A DNA stretch of 64,000 nt, taken from Bacilli bacterium (GTDB taxonomy: Bacteria; Bacillota_I; Bacilli_A; RF39; UBA660). The notes beneath the pieces were generated by a model. The model did no database searches, had not been told where the DNA came from, and was given only the letters and a program-made list of their open reading frames with translations. Shown in pieces: positions 15,295 to 24,928 of the stretch (positions are counted from its first letter, which is position 1; each line of letters begins with the position of its first letter). The translations under genes and the position numbers were made by a program. The DNA lies in NCBI GenBank assembly GCA_017404385.1, contig JAFRCK010000023.1, forward strand, positions 124,001-188,000, in the 5' to 3' direction.

Positions 15295-15984
15295 TTTTTC
15301 AAAATTCTTATTTTTAATAAATTCTCTTAATAATTTAGTCAATGCTCTTTTTTCTATTCTACTAACATAACTTCTAGATATTTTTAATTCTTTTGCTATT
15401 TCTTTTTGCGTTTGTTCATCGTAATTAAATAATCCATATCTTTTATAGATTATTATTTTTTCCCTTTCTGATAATATATTTAAATATTTTTCTAGCATAT
15501 TAATATTATCTTTTATATTTATGTTTTCTACATAATCAATATTTGGAGTTTTTAGTAAATCTAGTAATGATATTTCATTTCCATCTTTATCAAATCCTAC
15601 TTGATCATCTAAACTAATATTTTGAGAATTTTTTTTATTATTTCTAAAATACATTAATATTTCATTATCAATACATCTTGCACAATAGGTTGTTAGTTTA
15701 CTTCCTTTTTCATTTGAAAAACTATCAATCCCTTTTATTAAACCAATGATTCCAATACTTATTAAATCATCTGTATCATAAGTATTACTATATTTTTTTA
15801 CTATGTGTGATACTAGTCTTAAATTATGTTCAATTAAGGTGTTTCTAGCTTTCTTATCTTTTTTTAATAATAGCTTTATTTGTTCCTCTTCCTCTTCTTT
15901 AGTTAATGGTTCTGGAAAGGCATTATTGGAATAAGAACCAGTAAAAATCATACATTTTATTATCGATGTTAATAATCCTATCAT
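15292..15984 (-). CDS. sigK: RNA polymerase sigma-K precursor, late mother-cell sporulation
   Basis: Sigma-70 family factor directing late mother-cell genes for coat and cortex. The 230 residues follow Bacillus sigma-K closely: NNAFPEPLT, ARNTLIEHNLRLVSHIVKKY, DLISIGIIGLIKGIDS, LTTYCARCIDNEILM and, in region 4, ISRSYVSRIEKRAL. About 20 residues precede NNAFPEPL, a hydrophobic pro-sequence like that removed by SpoIVFB, which is encoded at the end of this window. The gene is continuous, with no skin-type element. It is transcribed divergently from the PrsW gene; the 95-base gap has several sigma-E-like AT motifs, too ambiguous to call. Confidence 0.95.
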   Translation of the reverse strand: MIGLLTSIIKCMIFTGSYSNNAFPEPLTKEEEEEQIKLLLKKDKKARNTLIEHNLRLVSHIVKKYSNTYDTDDLISIGIIGLIKGIDSFSNEKGSKLTTYCARCIDNEILMYFRNNKKNSQNISLDDQVGFDKDGNEISLLDLLKTPNIDYVENINIKDNINMLEKYLNILSEREKIIIYKRYGLFNYDEQTQKEIAKELKISRSYVSRIEKRALTKLLREFIKNKNFEK

Positions 15985-16080
15985 AATATCACTTCCTAAT
16001 AAAAAATATGTAAAATTTTATGTTTTTATGAAATAATTATTATAAATATATGATATAATTTTTGATAGTAGGTGAATAGT

Positions 16081-16944
16081 ATGAACTTATTATATGATTT
16101 TAGTAATCTATTACAACGAGTAGATCCATCTAAGTTAATAATAGTACTATTATTAACTATTTTACCTAGCATATTATTATTTAGTTTGATTCTTTATTCA
16201 GACAGAAAGTCTAAAGAACCTATATTACTAATACTAATATGCATTTTTTCAGGTGCATTTACTATATGCTTTTCACTTATTATAGATAAATTATTATTGA
16301 AATATAATTTAGTCATTGGAAATCAGATAGCCAGTATACAAGGCTATAATTTATTTAGAATATTCATATTTGCATCTGTAGAAGAAATATGTAAATTACT
16401 GGTACTGATTTTATTCTTGTATAGAAATAAAAATTATGATGACATATTTGATGGATTTGTTTATGCTTCTATAATAGCATTATCATTTTCACTAGTTGAA
16501 ACGATATTATATGTATTAAAAGAAAAAACTTTCTCAGATATGAGTTCTTTAGCTTTATTAAGAAACTTTACATCAATTCCGTTACATGTAGTATGTGGTA
16601 TAGTGATGGGCTATTTTATATCATTATGTAAATTTGCGAAAATAAAAAGAAAAAAGATTAAAAATATAATATTAGCTATTATAACTCCAATTTTTATACA
16701 TACAATTTATAATTTATTCTTTGAATTATCCTATGTAGCTTCAACAACTGATGAAAATGGTAAATCTATAATAGTTATAATACTGTTTGTATTAAGTATA
16801 TATTTTGTTGGAATTATGTTTATATTAAAAACTAATTTATTAAATAAAATATATGTAGCTAATGGAGTATATCCAAAAAGAAAAAATTATTTAATGACTA
16901 AAAATGAATTTATTATTAGAGAAAGTAAAAAATACACATATTAA
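16081..16944 (+). CDS. PrsW-family intramembrane metalloprotease
   Basis: Polytopic protein of 287 residues with about 8 membrane segments. The PrsW signatures are visible: SVEEICKLL (about residue 98, the EExxK zinc-site motif), DGFVYASIIALSFSLVE (about 126) and PLHVVCGIVMGYF with a conserved His. In Bacillus PrsW makes the first cut in the anti-sigma factor RsiW. The substrate here is unknown. ATG 16081 is favoured over GTG 16072 because the RBS aggtg overlaps the latter. It is divergent from sigK, but a functional tie is not shown. Confidence 0.85.
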   Translation: MNLLYDFSNLLQRVDPSKLIIVLLLTILPSILLFSLILYSDRKSKEPILLILICIFSGAFTICFSLIIDKLLLKYNLVIGNQIASIQGYNLFRIFIFASVEEICKLLVLILFLYRNKNYDDIFDGFVYASIIALSFSLVETILYVLKEKTFSDMSSLALLRNFTSIPLHVVCGIVMGYFISLCKFAKIKRKKIKNIILAIITPIFIHTIYNLFFELSYVASTTDENGKSIIVIILFVLSIYFVGIMFILKTNLLNKIYVANGVYPKRKNYLMTKNEFIIRESKKYTY

Positions 16945-17000
16945 TTTACTTTTGAAAAAGCAAATGATATAATATAAAAGAATAGGAAGAGGGATTTATA

Positions 17001-18284
17001 ATGAAGAAAAGAGTTTTTAAGGTATTATTCCTGATTACTTTATTAATAGTATTGCCTATAAATATAAAGGCTGTTACTTTTACAGTAACAAAATCAAAAG
17101 ATAATATGAAACCAGGAGAAGATTTTAGTTTTGTAATTAAAGCATCAGATTTTGAGAAAGATGAAAAACTATCTGGTTATCGTTTAACTATTGATTATGA
17201 TGTAAGCAAAGTTGAATTTGCTGGTGATGCAGGTAGCAATTATAGTAATGTTTCTTCTGATGGAGGCAAACTTACTATTACAAATAAATCTGAATTGAAT
17301 CAAAAATCTGAATTTGAAGTAGCTAAAGTGAATATGAGAGTAAAAGGCAATGCTGGTTCAGGTACAACTAATTTAACTTTAGGTGGATCTTGTAATTCAA
17401 TTATTGATGATGGGGCAGTAATTACTAATAATGGAAGTTGTAATTATAGAGCTTCAACTGTAACGATAAAAGCATTGAGTAATGACTCTAATTTATCTTC
17501 GTTAAATCTTTCTGGTTTTTCTATTTCACCAGCCTTTGATTCTGGGGTAACTAATTATAAAGCTAGTGTTAAAGATGTTACATCGGTTACAATTGAAGCT
17601 AAAGCAGCAGATGCTAATGCCAAGGTAGAAGGTACAGGAGCTAGAAACATTTCTAAAGGAGATAATAAGTTAGAAGTAAAAGTTACTAGTGAGGATGGAA
17701 ATAGTTCTAAAGTTTATACAATAAATGTTAGTGCAACTATGAGTCCAACAGATGAAGAATTAAAAAAAGCAGATGCTACATTAAAAGAATTAAAAATAAA
17801 AGGTCAAGAGTTGGAATTTGATCCTACTGAAAAGAAATATTATTTATCTGTTAATAATGATATTACTAAACTAGAAATAACAGCTACTCCAACTAATGAT
17901 AAAGCAAAAGTAAAAGTAGAAAATAACAATAAAATTAATGTAGGAAAAAATACAATTAAAATAACAGTTACTAGTGAAGATGGTACTAAGACTGAAGATT
18001 ATCAAATAATAGTAACAAGAAAAGAAAAAGAAAAAGAAGTTGTTAAGACATGTCCAAATATGAATAACATGTCTAATTGGACTAGTTATATATGGGTTGT
18101 TCTTAGTGTAGCTACAGCTGTAATGTTTACTCTAGGAATAGTTCTTGGATATATTTTAGGAAAACATCATTTATTAGGAAGAATATTTAAAAAGAAAGAA
18201 AAAAAAGAAGAACCTGTTGCTATAGAAACATTATCTAACACAATAGATTTAAGTGATACAATTAATCAAATTAATAATAAATAA
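17001..18284 (+). CDS. Membrane-anchored protein with cohesin-like and cadherin-like domains
   Basis: 427 residues. A signal peptide covers about 1-24. A cohesin-type beta sandwich covers about 25-155 (KPGEDFSFVIKASDF ... GYRLTIDYDVSKVEF). Two cadherin-like beta-sandwich domains follow: about 163-248 (LSSLNLSGFSISPAFDSGVTN) and about 255-340 (LKELKIKGQELEFDPTEK), each ending EDGxxxxxYxIxV. A C-terminal membrane helix (about 358-384) and a basic cytoplasmic tail replace a sortase signal. Probably an envelope adhesion or scaffold protein. Partner and function are unknown. Confidence 0.8.
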   Translation: MKKRVFKVLFLITLLIVLPINIKAVTFTVTKSKDNMKPGEDFSFVIKASDFEKDEKLSGYRLTIDYDVSKVEFAGDAGSNYSNVSSDGGKLTITNKSELNQKSEFEVAKVNMRVKGNAGSGTTNLTLGGSCNSIIDDGAVITNNGSCNYRASTVTIKALSNDSNLSSLNLSGFSISPAFDSGVTNYKASVKDVTSVTIEAKAADANAKVEGTGARNISKGDNKLEVKVTSEDGNSSKVYTINVSATMSPTDEELKKADATLKELKIKGQELEFDPTEKKYYLSVNNDITKLEITATPTNDKAKVKVENNNKINVGKNTIKITVTSEDGTKTEDYQIIVTRKEKEKEVVKTCPNMNNMSNWTSYIWVVLSVATAVMFTLGIVLGYILGKHHLLGRIFKKKEKKEEPVAIETLSNTIDLSDTINQINNK

Positions 18285-18289
18285 TAAAA

Positions 18290-18327
18290 AAAATGTAAAA
18301 TTTATGACAAATTTTGCATTTTTTTTA
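18290..18327 (+). terminator. Terminator before the dnaG operon
   Basis: AAAATGTAAAATTT pairs with AAATTTTGCATTTT (one T-G pair), followed by a T run. Confidence 0.75.
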
Positions 18328-18345
18328 ATTTTTTTGCATAAAACC

Positions 18346-18377
18346 GGGGAATTTTGCCTTTTGACGGAGAATATAAT
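18346..18377 (+). promoter_or_regulatory. Putative sigma-H promoter of dnaG-rpoD
   Basis: GGGGAATT, 14 bases, AGAAT (GAAT at 18369-18372) fits AGGAnnT-N14-HGAAT. The block TTTTGACGGAGAATATAAT (18359-18377) is identical to that before the peptide exporter and at the same 13-base distance from GGGGA. A sigma-H promoter is known in the Bacillus sigA operon, which supports the reading. The predicted start lies just before the RBS ggaaggtg. Confidence 0.65.
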
Positions 18378-18395
18378 TATTGGAAGGTGTTTTTT

Positions 18396-20138
18396 ATGAA
18401 CAAACCATCTTATGAAGAGATTCTTAATATTCAGAAGAAAATAAACATCGTCGATATAGTTAGAGATTATGTTCCACTTGTTCAAAAAGGAAAAAATTAT
18501 TTTGGGATATGTCCTTTTCATGATGATCATAATCCTAGTATGAGTGTTTCTAATGAAAAACAGATGTACAAATGCTTTGTTTGCGGAGCTGCAGGCAATG
18601 TTTTTAATTTTGTTAAAGACTATAATAAAATATCCTATTATGAGGCAGTACAAGAAGTTGCTAATAAAGTGGGTATTAATATTAAAATTGATAAAAATTT
18701 AAAAACACAAGAGAATAAGTTTCAAAAACAATATGACATATATGATATTAGTAATAAGTTTTATCAAAATAATCTAAATACAAATTTAGGTAAAATTGCT
18801 AGAAGTTATCTTAAAGATAGATTGATAAATGAAGAAATAATTAAACATTTTGAAATTGGTTTATCTTTTAATGATAATAATTTAACTAAATTATTAAAGA
18901 ACAAGGGTTTTGATGATGATTTATTAGTAAAATCAGGTATTTGTGTTAAGAATAATAATAGCATATATGATATTTATAGAGATAGGATTATGTTTCCTTT
19001 ATGGGATATAAATGGAAAAACGATTGGTTTTTCAGGAAGAATATATGAAGGAAATGATTCTAGCAAATATATTAATACAATGGAAACGGATATATTTAAA
19101 AAAGGATCACTTCTATATAACTATCATAATGCAAGAGAATTTGTTTTAAAAGAAAATAAATTAATTATTGTTGAAGGCTTTATGGATGTTATTAGATTAT
19201 ATTCGATAGGTGTATATAATGTAGTAGCATCAATGGGAACTGCAATTACAAAAGAACAAATATCTCTTATTAGAAAAATAACAAATAATGTAGTATTAAT
19301 GTTTGATGGAGATTCAGCTGGTGAAAAAGCAACCAATTCCTTTATTGAAGTTTCTAAAGATGTTGATTTTGATATTAGTGTCGTTAGATTAGAAGAGGAT
19401 TTAGATCCAGATGACTATATAATAAAAAAAGGTAAAGAAAAGATGATTTATCATTTGAATAATGCTAAATCATTAATAGATTATAAATTAAATAAAGAAA
19501 AAAAGAATTTAGATATTAATAATGGAGAAGAAGTATCTAGGTTTATAAATAAGATAGCGCCATCGCTTTCTAAAATAAATGATGATATTGCTTTAGAAGT
19601 AGAAATTAATAAATTAGCAAAAATGATTGGTTTAAGTGTTGATTTAATTAAGTCTAGAATAAAAAAAGATGTGCAAATAAATAAAAAAAGTGATAGAATA
19701 GTTATTCGTCCAACGAGAAAAGGAGAAAATAAATATAATAAAGCTTCAAAGTTAATTTTATTTAATATGATTAGACACAATAATTTAATTTTATATTATT
19801 ACAACAATCTATGTTATTTACCAGATGAGATAGATAGAAATTTAGCAAATGAAATTGTTTTATTTTATAAAAAATATGAAAGTTTTAATATAAATGATTT
19901 TATTGTATATCTAGAAGATAAAAATAATTTAATAAATAGATTAGTTGAAATTGATGAATTAAATTATTCAGAAAATTATACGATGGAAGAAATAGACAGT
20001 TATTTTAAGACTATTAAAGAGTATTCAAATAAGAATCAAATTGAAGAGTTAAAGAAAAAATTAAAAAATGAGACAAATGATGTTGTTAGAAAAGAACTAG
20101 CAAAGAAAATAGAAGTGTTAATTAAGGAGTGTAAATAA
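18396..20138 (+). CDS. dnaG: DNA primase
   Basis: Makes RNA primers at the replication fork. 580 residues from ATG 18396 (RBS ggaaggtg); the in-frame extension to 18354 would run through the promoter. The N-terminal CHC2 zinc finger is intact (CPFHDDH ... CFVCGAAG, about residues 40-65). The RNA-polymerase core follows, with a Toprim domain at about 250-335 ([33 protein letters not shown]). The helicase-binding C-terminus is divergent. The stop codon overlaps the rpoD start, so the two are translationally coupled. Confidence 0.96.
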   Translation: MNKPSYEEILNIQKKINIVDIVRDYVPLVQKGKNYFGICPFHDDHNPSMSVSNEKQMYKCFVCGAAGNVFNFVKDYNKISYYEAVQEVANKVGINIKIDKNLKTQENKFQKQYDIYDISNKFYQNNLNTNLGKIARSYLKDRLINEEIIKHFEIGLSFNDNNLTKLLKNKGFDDDLLVKSGICVKNNNSIYDIYRDRIMFPLWDINGKTIGFSGRIYEGNDSSKYINTMETDIFKKGSLLYNYHNAREFVLKENKLIIVEGFMDVIRLYSIGVYNVVASMGTAITKEQISLIRKITNNVVLMFDGDSAGEKATNSFIEVSKDVDFDISVVRLEEDLDPDDYIIKKGKEKMIYHLNNAKSLIDYKLNKEKKNLDINNGEEVSRFINKIAPSLSKINDDIALEVEINKLAKMIGLSVDLIKSRIKKDVQINKKSDRIVIRPTRKGENKYNKASKLILFNMIRHNNLILYYYNNLCYLPDEIDRNLANEIVLFYKKYESFNINDFIVYLEDKNNLINRLVEIDELNYSENYTMEEIDSYFKTIKEYSNKNQIEELKKKLKNETNDVVRKELAKKIEVLIKECK

Positions 20139-21472
20139 TGGAAAAATCAAGTGTGATAGAAAGTAAGAAGAAAGAATTATTAAAATTAAGTAAGAAAAAA
20201 GGATATATAACTGCTGAATCATTAAATGCAATATTTGATGATGATTCAATTACATCAGAAGAAATAGATGAACTATATACATTTTTAAAAGATAATGAAA
20301 TAGATATAGTAACAGCTGATTTAAACGATATGCCAGAGCCTGATATAATTGAAGAAAAACCAAAGGGTAAGAAAAGTATTATTAAAGATTCTACACCAAT
20401 TAAAACAATTGATGAAAGAAAAGATAATTTATTAAAAAAAGGAAAAGAACAAGGATTCTTAACATTTGAACAATTGGCTGATGAACTTAAAGGTTTAGAA
20501 ATGGATACTGAAAGTTTAGATGACTTATATAATTTTTTAAGAGATAATAATATTGAAGTAGTAGAATCTGGTGAAGAAGAAAGCGATGATGATACTGATT
20601 TAGATTTAGAATTTGATGAATCTACTTTACCAAAAAATTTAAGCATTAATGATCCGGTTAGAATGTATCTTAAAGAGATTGGTAGAATATCATTACTTTC
20701 TTTAGATGAAGAATTAGCCTTATCAAAAAGAATTGATGAAGGTGATGAAGAAGCAAAAAGAATTCTTGCTGAATCAAATTTACGTCTTGTAGTTAGTATA
20801 GCTAAAAGATATGTTGGTAGAAATTTATCTTTCCTTGATTTAATTCAAGAAGGTAATATAGGCTTGATGAAAGCAGTAGATAAATTTGATTCGTCAAAAG
20901 GTTATAAATTTAGTACCTATGCAACTTGGTGGATACGTCAAGCAATAACAAGAGCTATTGCCGATCAGGCTAAAACAATAAGAGTACCAGTTCATATGGT
21001 TGAAACTATTAATAAATTAAAAAGAGTTCAGAGACAATTAACTCTTGAATTAAATAGAGAACCTACTGAAAAAGAATTATCTGATAAATTAAAGATTCCA
21101 GAAGATAAAGTTAGAGAAATAATTAAAATTAGTTTAGATCCACTTTCTTTAGAAACACCAATAGGTGAAGAAGAAGATTCTCATTTAGGAGATTTTGTTA
21201 AAGATGAAAGTACGTTAAGTCCAGAAGAATATGCAATAAATGAAGTTTTAAAAGATGAAATTGCAGAAGTACTTCTTACATTAACTGAAAGAGAAGAGCA
21301 AGTGTTAAAACTAAGATTTGGATTAGTAGATGGAACTTGTAGAACACTTGAAGAAGTAGGTACTATATTTGGTGTTACAAGAGAAAGAATTCGTCAAATA
21401 GAAGCTAAAGCATTAAGAAAATTACGTCATCCTTCTAGAAGTAAGAAATTGAAAGATTACTTGGTGGATTAA
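20138..21472 (+). CDS. rpoD: Primary (housekeeping) sigma factor with duplicated region 1.1
   Basis: Sigma-A/RpoD, 444 residues. Regions 1.2-4.2 are canonical: [57 protein letters not shown] (-10 recognition) and [17 protein letters not shown] (-35 helix). Oddly, the N-terminus has two region-1.1-type modules, residues 10-58 and 94-142. Both follow the pattern KKxxLLKxxKKxGxxTxExL ... LDxLYxFLxDNxIxxV. An acidic stretch (about 143-160) follows. It sits in a dnaG-rpoD-trmK operon, as in Bacillus. Confidence 0.96.
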   Translation: MEKSSVIESKKKELLKLSKKKGYITAESLNAIFDDDSITSEEIDELYTFLKDNEIDIVTADLNDMPEPDIIEEKPKGKKSIIKDSTPIKTIDERKDNLLKKGKEQGFLTFEQLADELKGLEMDTESLDDLYNFLRDNNIEVVESGEEESDDDTDLDLEFDESTLPKNLSINDPVRMYLKEIGRISLLSLDEELALSKRIDEGDEEAKRILAESNLRLVVSIAKRYVGRNLSFLDLIQEGNIGLMKAVDKFDSSKGYKFSTYATWWIRQAITRAIADQAKTIRVPVHMVETINKLKRVQRQLTLELNREPTEKELSDKLKIPEDKVREIIKISLDPLSLETPIGEEEDSHLGDFVKDESTLSPEEYAINEVLKDEIAEVLLTLTEREEQVLKLRFGLVDGTCRTLEEVGTIFGVTRERIRQIEAKALRKLRHPSRSKKLKDYLVD

Positions 21473-21473
21473 A

Positions 21474-22175
21474 ATGAAGATATCTGAAAGATTAAAAGAA
21501 ATATGTGAATTTATATCACCAGAAGATAGAATAATAGATATTGGTTGTGATCATGCACTCCTTGATATATATTTATGTGAACAATATAAAGATTTGAAAG
21601 TAATAGCTTCTGATATTCATGAAGGAGCACTTAATAATGCAATTAAAAATGTAAAAAATCATAATTTGATTGATAGAATAAGTTTAAGACTTGGTGATGG
21701 TCTTACAATAGTTAATGCTGATGAATTTGATACTATATTAATATCTGGTATGGGCTTTTATACTATTAAAGATATATTATCAAATGAACCTAAAATGGTT
21801 AATGTTAAAAAGATTGTTGTTCAATCTAATACAGATGTTGTTAAACTTAGAAAATTTATTATTAAACTTGGATTTAAAATAGTAAATGAAAAATTAGTTA
21901 AAGATAATGATATAATTTATACTATTATTGAATTTGGTTTAGGAAAAGAAAAATATACATATGATGAAATATATTTTGGACCTATAATATTAAAAAATAA
22001 AGATGAATTATTCTATGAATATTATAGTAAAAAGTTATTAAAATATGAAAATTTATTATTACAAATTCCAAAATATGAAATTAAAAGTAAATTACATCAT
22101 AAAAAGTTAATAAAAATTATAAGAAGAGCATTAACATCTACTGAGAATAAAGTTGACGAAAAAAAAGAAAAGTAA
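21474..22175 (+). CDS. trmK: tRNA (adenine(22)-N1)-methyltransferase TrmK
   Basis: SAM-dependent enzyme that methylates A22 of tRNA. 233 residues. SAM-binding motif IIDIGCDHALLDIYL (about residue 20) and LISGMGFYTIKDIL (about 85) are typical of TrmK (YqfN). It follows rpoD after one base, the same order as in Bacillus. The C-terminal coiled coil is present. The -35 element of the glyS leader promoter lies inside its 3' end. Confidence 0.9.
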   Translation: MKISERLKEICEFISPEDRIIDIGCDHALLDIYLCEQYKDLKVIASDIHEGALNNAIKNVKNHNLIDRISLRLGDGLTIVNADEFDTILISGMGFYTIKDILSNEPKMVNVKKIVVQSNTDVVKLRKFIIKLGFKIVNEKLVKDNDIIYTIIEFGLGKEKYTYDEIYFGPIILKNKDELFYEYYSKKLLKYENLLLQIPKYEIKSKLHHKKLIKIIRRALTSTENKVDEKKEK

Positions 22176-22181
22176 TATAAT
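22153..22181 (+). promoter_or_regulatory. Promoter of the glyS T-box leader
   Basis: TTGACG (22153-22158), 17-base spacer, TATAAT (22176-22181). It overlaps the end of trmK; start expected near 22188. Confidence 0.75.
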
Positions 22182-22187
22182 TTAGTT

Positions 22188-22307
22188 ATGAAGTGATGAT
22201 TAGGCTTGGAAACCTAGGAGCTATATATAAAAGAGCAGATTCTTTTGAATAAGTAGGGTGGAACCGCGGATAATATTCGTCCCTATAATCAAAGGGGTCT
22301 TTTTTTG
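22188..22307 (+). promoter_or_regulatory. T-box riboswitch (glycine), very short Stem I
   Basis: The T-box core AGGGTGGAACCGCGG (22255-22269) and its partner TCCCT are clear, followed by the TCCCT/AGGGG terminator and T run (22280-22307). The tRNA-binding tetrad TGGA matches a U discriminator, as expected for tRNA-Gly. The region upstream of the T-box is only about 65 bases, so Stem I is much reduced. The likely specifier is GGA at 22217-22219; GGC at 22203 is the alternative. Confidence 0.85.
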
Positions 22308-22323
22308 TTAAGGAGGAATAAAT

Positions 22324-23703
22324 ATGGAAAAGGTTTCAATGGAAAAAATAGTTAATGTTTGTAAACAATATGGTTTTATATTTCAAGGAAGTGAAATATA
22401 TGATGGACTTGCTAATACATGGGATTATGGTCCAGTTGGTATACAACTAAAGAATAGTATTAAAAAAGCATGGTGGAAGAGATTTATTCAAGAAAGAAAT
22501 GATAGTTATGGAATAGATGCTGCAATATTAATGAATCCAGAAGTATGGGTAGCATCAGGTCATGTTACATCATTTTCTGATCCATTAATAGATTGTAAGT
22601 CTTGTAAATCTCGTCATAGGGCAGATAAATTAATCGAGGAATTTACTGAAGGTAAAGAAACTGGTGATGGTTGGTCTAATGAAGAGTTAGAAAAATTCAT
22701 TTCTGATAATAAAATTGTATGTCCTAAATGTGGTAAATCTGATTTTACTAAAATAAGACAATTTAATTTGTTATTTGAAACTAGTATGGGTGTTACTGAA
22801 GATACTAAAAATAAAGTTTATTTAAGAGGAGAAACTGCTCAAGGTATATTTGTTAATTTTTTAAATGTTCAAAGAACTATGAGAGCTAAAATTCCATTTG
22901 GAGTAGGTCAAATAGGTAAGAGTTTTAGAAATGAAATTACTCCAGGTAATTTTACTTTTAGAACAAGAGAATTTGAACAAATGGAATATGAATTCTTTTG
23001 TAAACCAGGTGAAGATTTAGAATGGTTTAAATATTTTGAAGAATATTGCATGAATTTCTTAAAAGATTTAGGAATAAAAGAAGAAAATCTAAGACTTAGA
23101 AAACATAAACCAGAAGAATTAGTGTTCTATAGTAAGGGTACAACTGATATAGAATACAATTATCCGATGGGATTTGGAGAATTATGGGGTATTGCAGATA
23201 GAACAGATTATGATTTAACAGTTCATACAAAGCATTCGGGAAAAGAATTGAAATATCTAGATCCAGAAACTAATGAAAAATATACACCATATGTGGTTGA
23301 ACCAGCAGTTGGTTTAGATAGACTTGCTTTAGCAGTTCTTTGTGATGCATATGAAGAAGAACAATTAGAAGATGGACAAACTAGAGAAGTTATGCATTTT
23401 ATACCAGCTTTAGCACCATATAAGGTAGCTATATTACCTTTAATGAAAAAGAACCATAGTGAAAAAGCTAAAGAAATATATAACGAATTATCTAAATACT
23501 TTATGTGTACATATGATGAGTCAGGTAATATTGGTAAAAGATATAGAAGAGAAGATGTTATAGGTACACCTTGGTGTATAACAATAGATGATGATACATT
23601 AAATAATAATACAGTAACAGTTAGAGATAGAGATACTATGAAACAAGTTACAATTAAAGTTGATGAAATAAAAGACTTTGTTGAAGAAAAGATAAAATTT
23701 TAA
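22324..23703 (+). CDS. glyS: Glycyl-tRNA synthetase (single-chain class II type)
   Basis: Charges tRNA-Gly. 459 residues of the homodimeric eukaryote/archaea-like type, not the GlyQ/GlyS heterotetramer. Motifs: YGFIFQGSEIYDGLANTWDYGP at the N-terminus, zinc-type Cys pairs CKSC and CPKCG, motif 2 GKSFRNEITPGNFTFRTREF, motif 3 GLDRLALAVL and the C-terminal anticodon-binding domain. Controlled by the Gly T-box directly upstream. RBS aaggagg. Confidence 0.97.
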   Translation: MEKVSMEKIVNVCKQYGFIFQGSEIYDGLANTWDYGPVGIQLKNSIKKAWWKRFIQERNDSYGIDAAILMNPEVWVASGHVTSFSDPLIDCKSCKSRHRADKLIEEFTEGKETGDGWSNEELEKFISDNKIVCPKCGKSDFTKIRQFNLLFETSMGVTEDTKNKVYLRGETAQGIFVNFLNVQRTMRAKIPFGVGQIGKSFRNEITPGNFTFRTREFEQMEYEFFCKPGEDLEWFKYFEEYCMNFLKDLGIKEENLRLRKHKPEELVFYSKGTTDIEYNYPMGFGELWGIADRTDYDLTVHTKHSGKELKYLDPETNEKYTPYVVEPAVGLDRLALAVLCDAYEEEQLEDGQTREVMHFIPALAPYKVAILPLMKKNHSEKAKEIYNELSKYFMCTYDESGNIGKRYRREDVIGTPWCITIDDDTLNNNTVTVRDRDTMKQVTIKVDEIKDFVEEKIKF

Positions 23704-23710
23704 TAAAAAA

Positions 23711-23746
23711 AAGATATACTATATTTTTAGAGTATATCCTTTTTTA
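23711..23746. terminator. Bidirectional terminator after glyS
   Basis: GATATACT pairs with AGTATATC, with A-rich and T-rich flanks. It overlaps the 3' end of the convergent minus-strand gene. Confidence 0.75.
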
Positions 23747-24327
23747 TTTAATGGACTTTTTAATTTTCCATGTTTTGAATTAATTTGATTTAATTTATCT
23801 ATATCATAATCATTTTTTCTTTGTTCTAATACAAAGTATGCATATATATGTGATGAAAAGTTATCTTCATCTAATCCTCTTAATCTTTTTGAATAATGAA
23901 CTGCACTCCATAATCTAAATTTTTCATAGTATTTAGCATAGAATGGATGAATTCTTTTTAAATAGTCATATTCATTAAAATATGGAACTATTTCTTTAGT
24001 AATATCATCTTCTTCTTCACCATTTTCTAAACAATGAATAAGATGAGTAATTTCATGTATACATACCATTTCATCATATAGTGTTTCTCTTTTTGGTACT
24101 AAACAAGAAATTTCATCACCATTTTGATATATACCAGCTTCTTTTTTAAAATTTGTTTCTTGTATACATGACATAATAGAATCAACATCTGTAACATATC
24201 TTAATACAAATTCATTTAAATATGCTTGATATCTTTCCTCATTTGCTGGTGAATAAAAGTTTTGTTCATTATAATCAATATCTTTAACATCTTTTAATTC
24301 ATTTATAATAATTCTAAATTTATCCAT
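23719..24327 (-). CDS. Uncharacterised protein with HExxH zincin motif
   Basis: 202 residues, no signal peptide or membrane segment. The motif CIHEITHLIHCLE (about residues 88-100) is the HExxH zinc-protease signature, and acidic residues in EIVPYFNEY (about 112-120) could supply the third ligand. This suggests a small cytoplasmic metallopeptidase or an inactive relative; the family is not recognised. RBS aagaggtg is well placed. It is the only minus-strand gene between glyS and sepF. Confidence 0.75.
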   Translation of the reverse strand: MDKFRIIINELKDVKDIDYNEQNFYSPANEERYQAYLNEFVLRYVTDVDSIMSCIQETNFKKEAGIYQNGDEISCLVPKRETLYDEMVCIHEITHLIHCLENGEEEDDITKEIVPYFNEYDYLKRIHPFYAKYYEKFRLWSAVHYSKRLRGLDEDNFSSHIYAYFVLEQRKNDYDIDKLNQINSKHGKLKSPLNKKGYTLKI

Positions 24328-24464
24328 AATAACACCTCTTTTTATAACAATGTATATTATAATAAAAATAAGTGTAAAGTCAAGAAAATGTGTAAAATAT
24401 GTTTTCTTTTCACTGATTTTATGATAGAATTATTTATAGTAAAATAATAAAGGAGAGATTAAAT

Positions 24465-24866
24465 ATGGGCGTATTTGATAAAATATTAGGAAAAGGTGAA
24501 GAAATTGAAACTACATCAGAAGATGAATTCTATACAATGAGTGCACAAGAAGCATATAAAGATAATAGTAGTGAAGGAAATAAGATGATTCTTTTAGAAC
24601 CAAGAGCTTATTCTGAAAGCCAACAAATAGCTGATCATTTAAAGAAAAGAAATACAGTTGTTGTAAATTTAAAAAGAGTTACTCCAGAACAAGCAAAAAG
24701 AATAGTAGATTTCTTAAGTGGAACACTTTACGCTATTGGTGGAGATTTACAAAAATTAGGTTCAGGTATTTTCTTATGTACACCTAAGAATATAAATGTA
24801 CAAGGAAAAATGACTGATGAAGAAGAAAAAAAAACAAGAACTAAAAATGATGATGTAGAAATTTAG
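24465..24866 (+). CDS. sepF: Cell division protein SepF
   Basis: Membrane-binding FtsZ partner that aligns filaments at the septum. 133 residues. A short N-terminal amphipathic helix (MGVFDKIL) is followed by an acidic linker and the core domain (about 40-120: LEPRAYSESQQIADHLKKR, RIVDFLSGT, AIGGDLQKLGSGIFLCTP). It lies just before divIVA and ileS, the Bacillus ylm-divIVA-ileS order without ylmG and ylmH. Confidence 0.93.
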   Translation: MGVFDKILGKGEEIETTSEDEFYTMSAQEAYKDNSSEGNKMILLEPRAYSESQQIADHLKKRNTVVVNLKRVTPEQAKRIVDFLSGTLYAIGGDLQKLGSGIFLCTPKNINVQGKMTDEEEKKTRTKNDDVEI

Positions 24867-24928
24867 TACTTGATAAAAAAGAATAAAAGTGTTATTATAT
24901 AGCACATAGTTTGAGGGTGATTAGGTAA

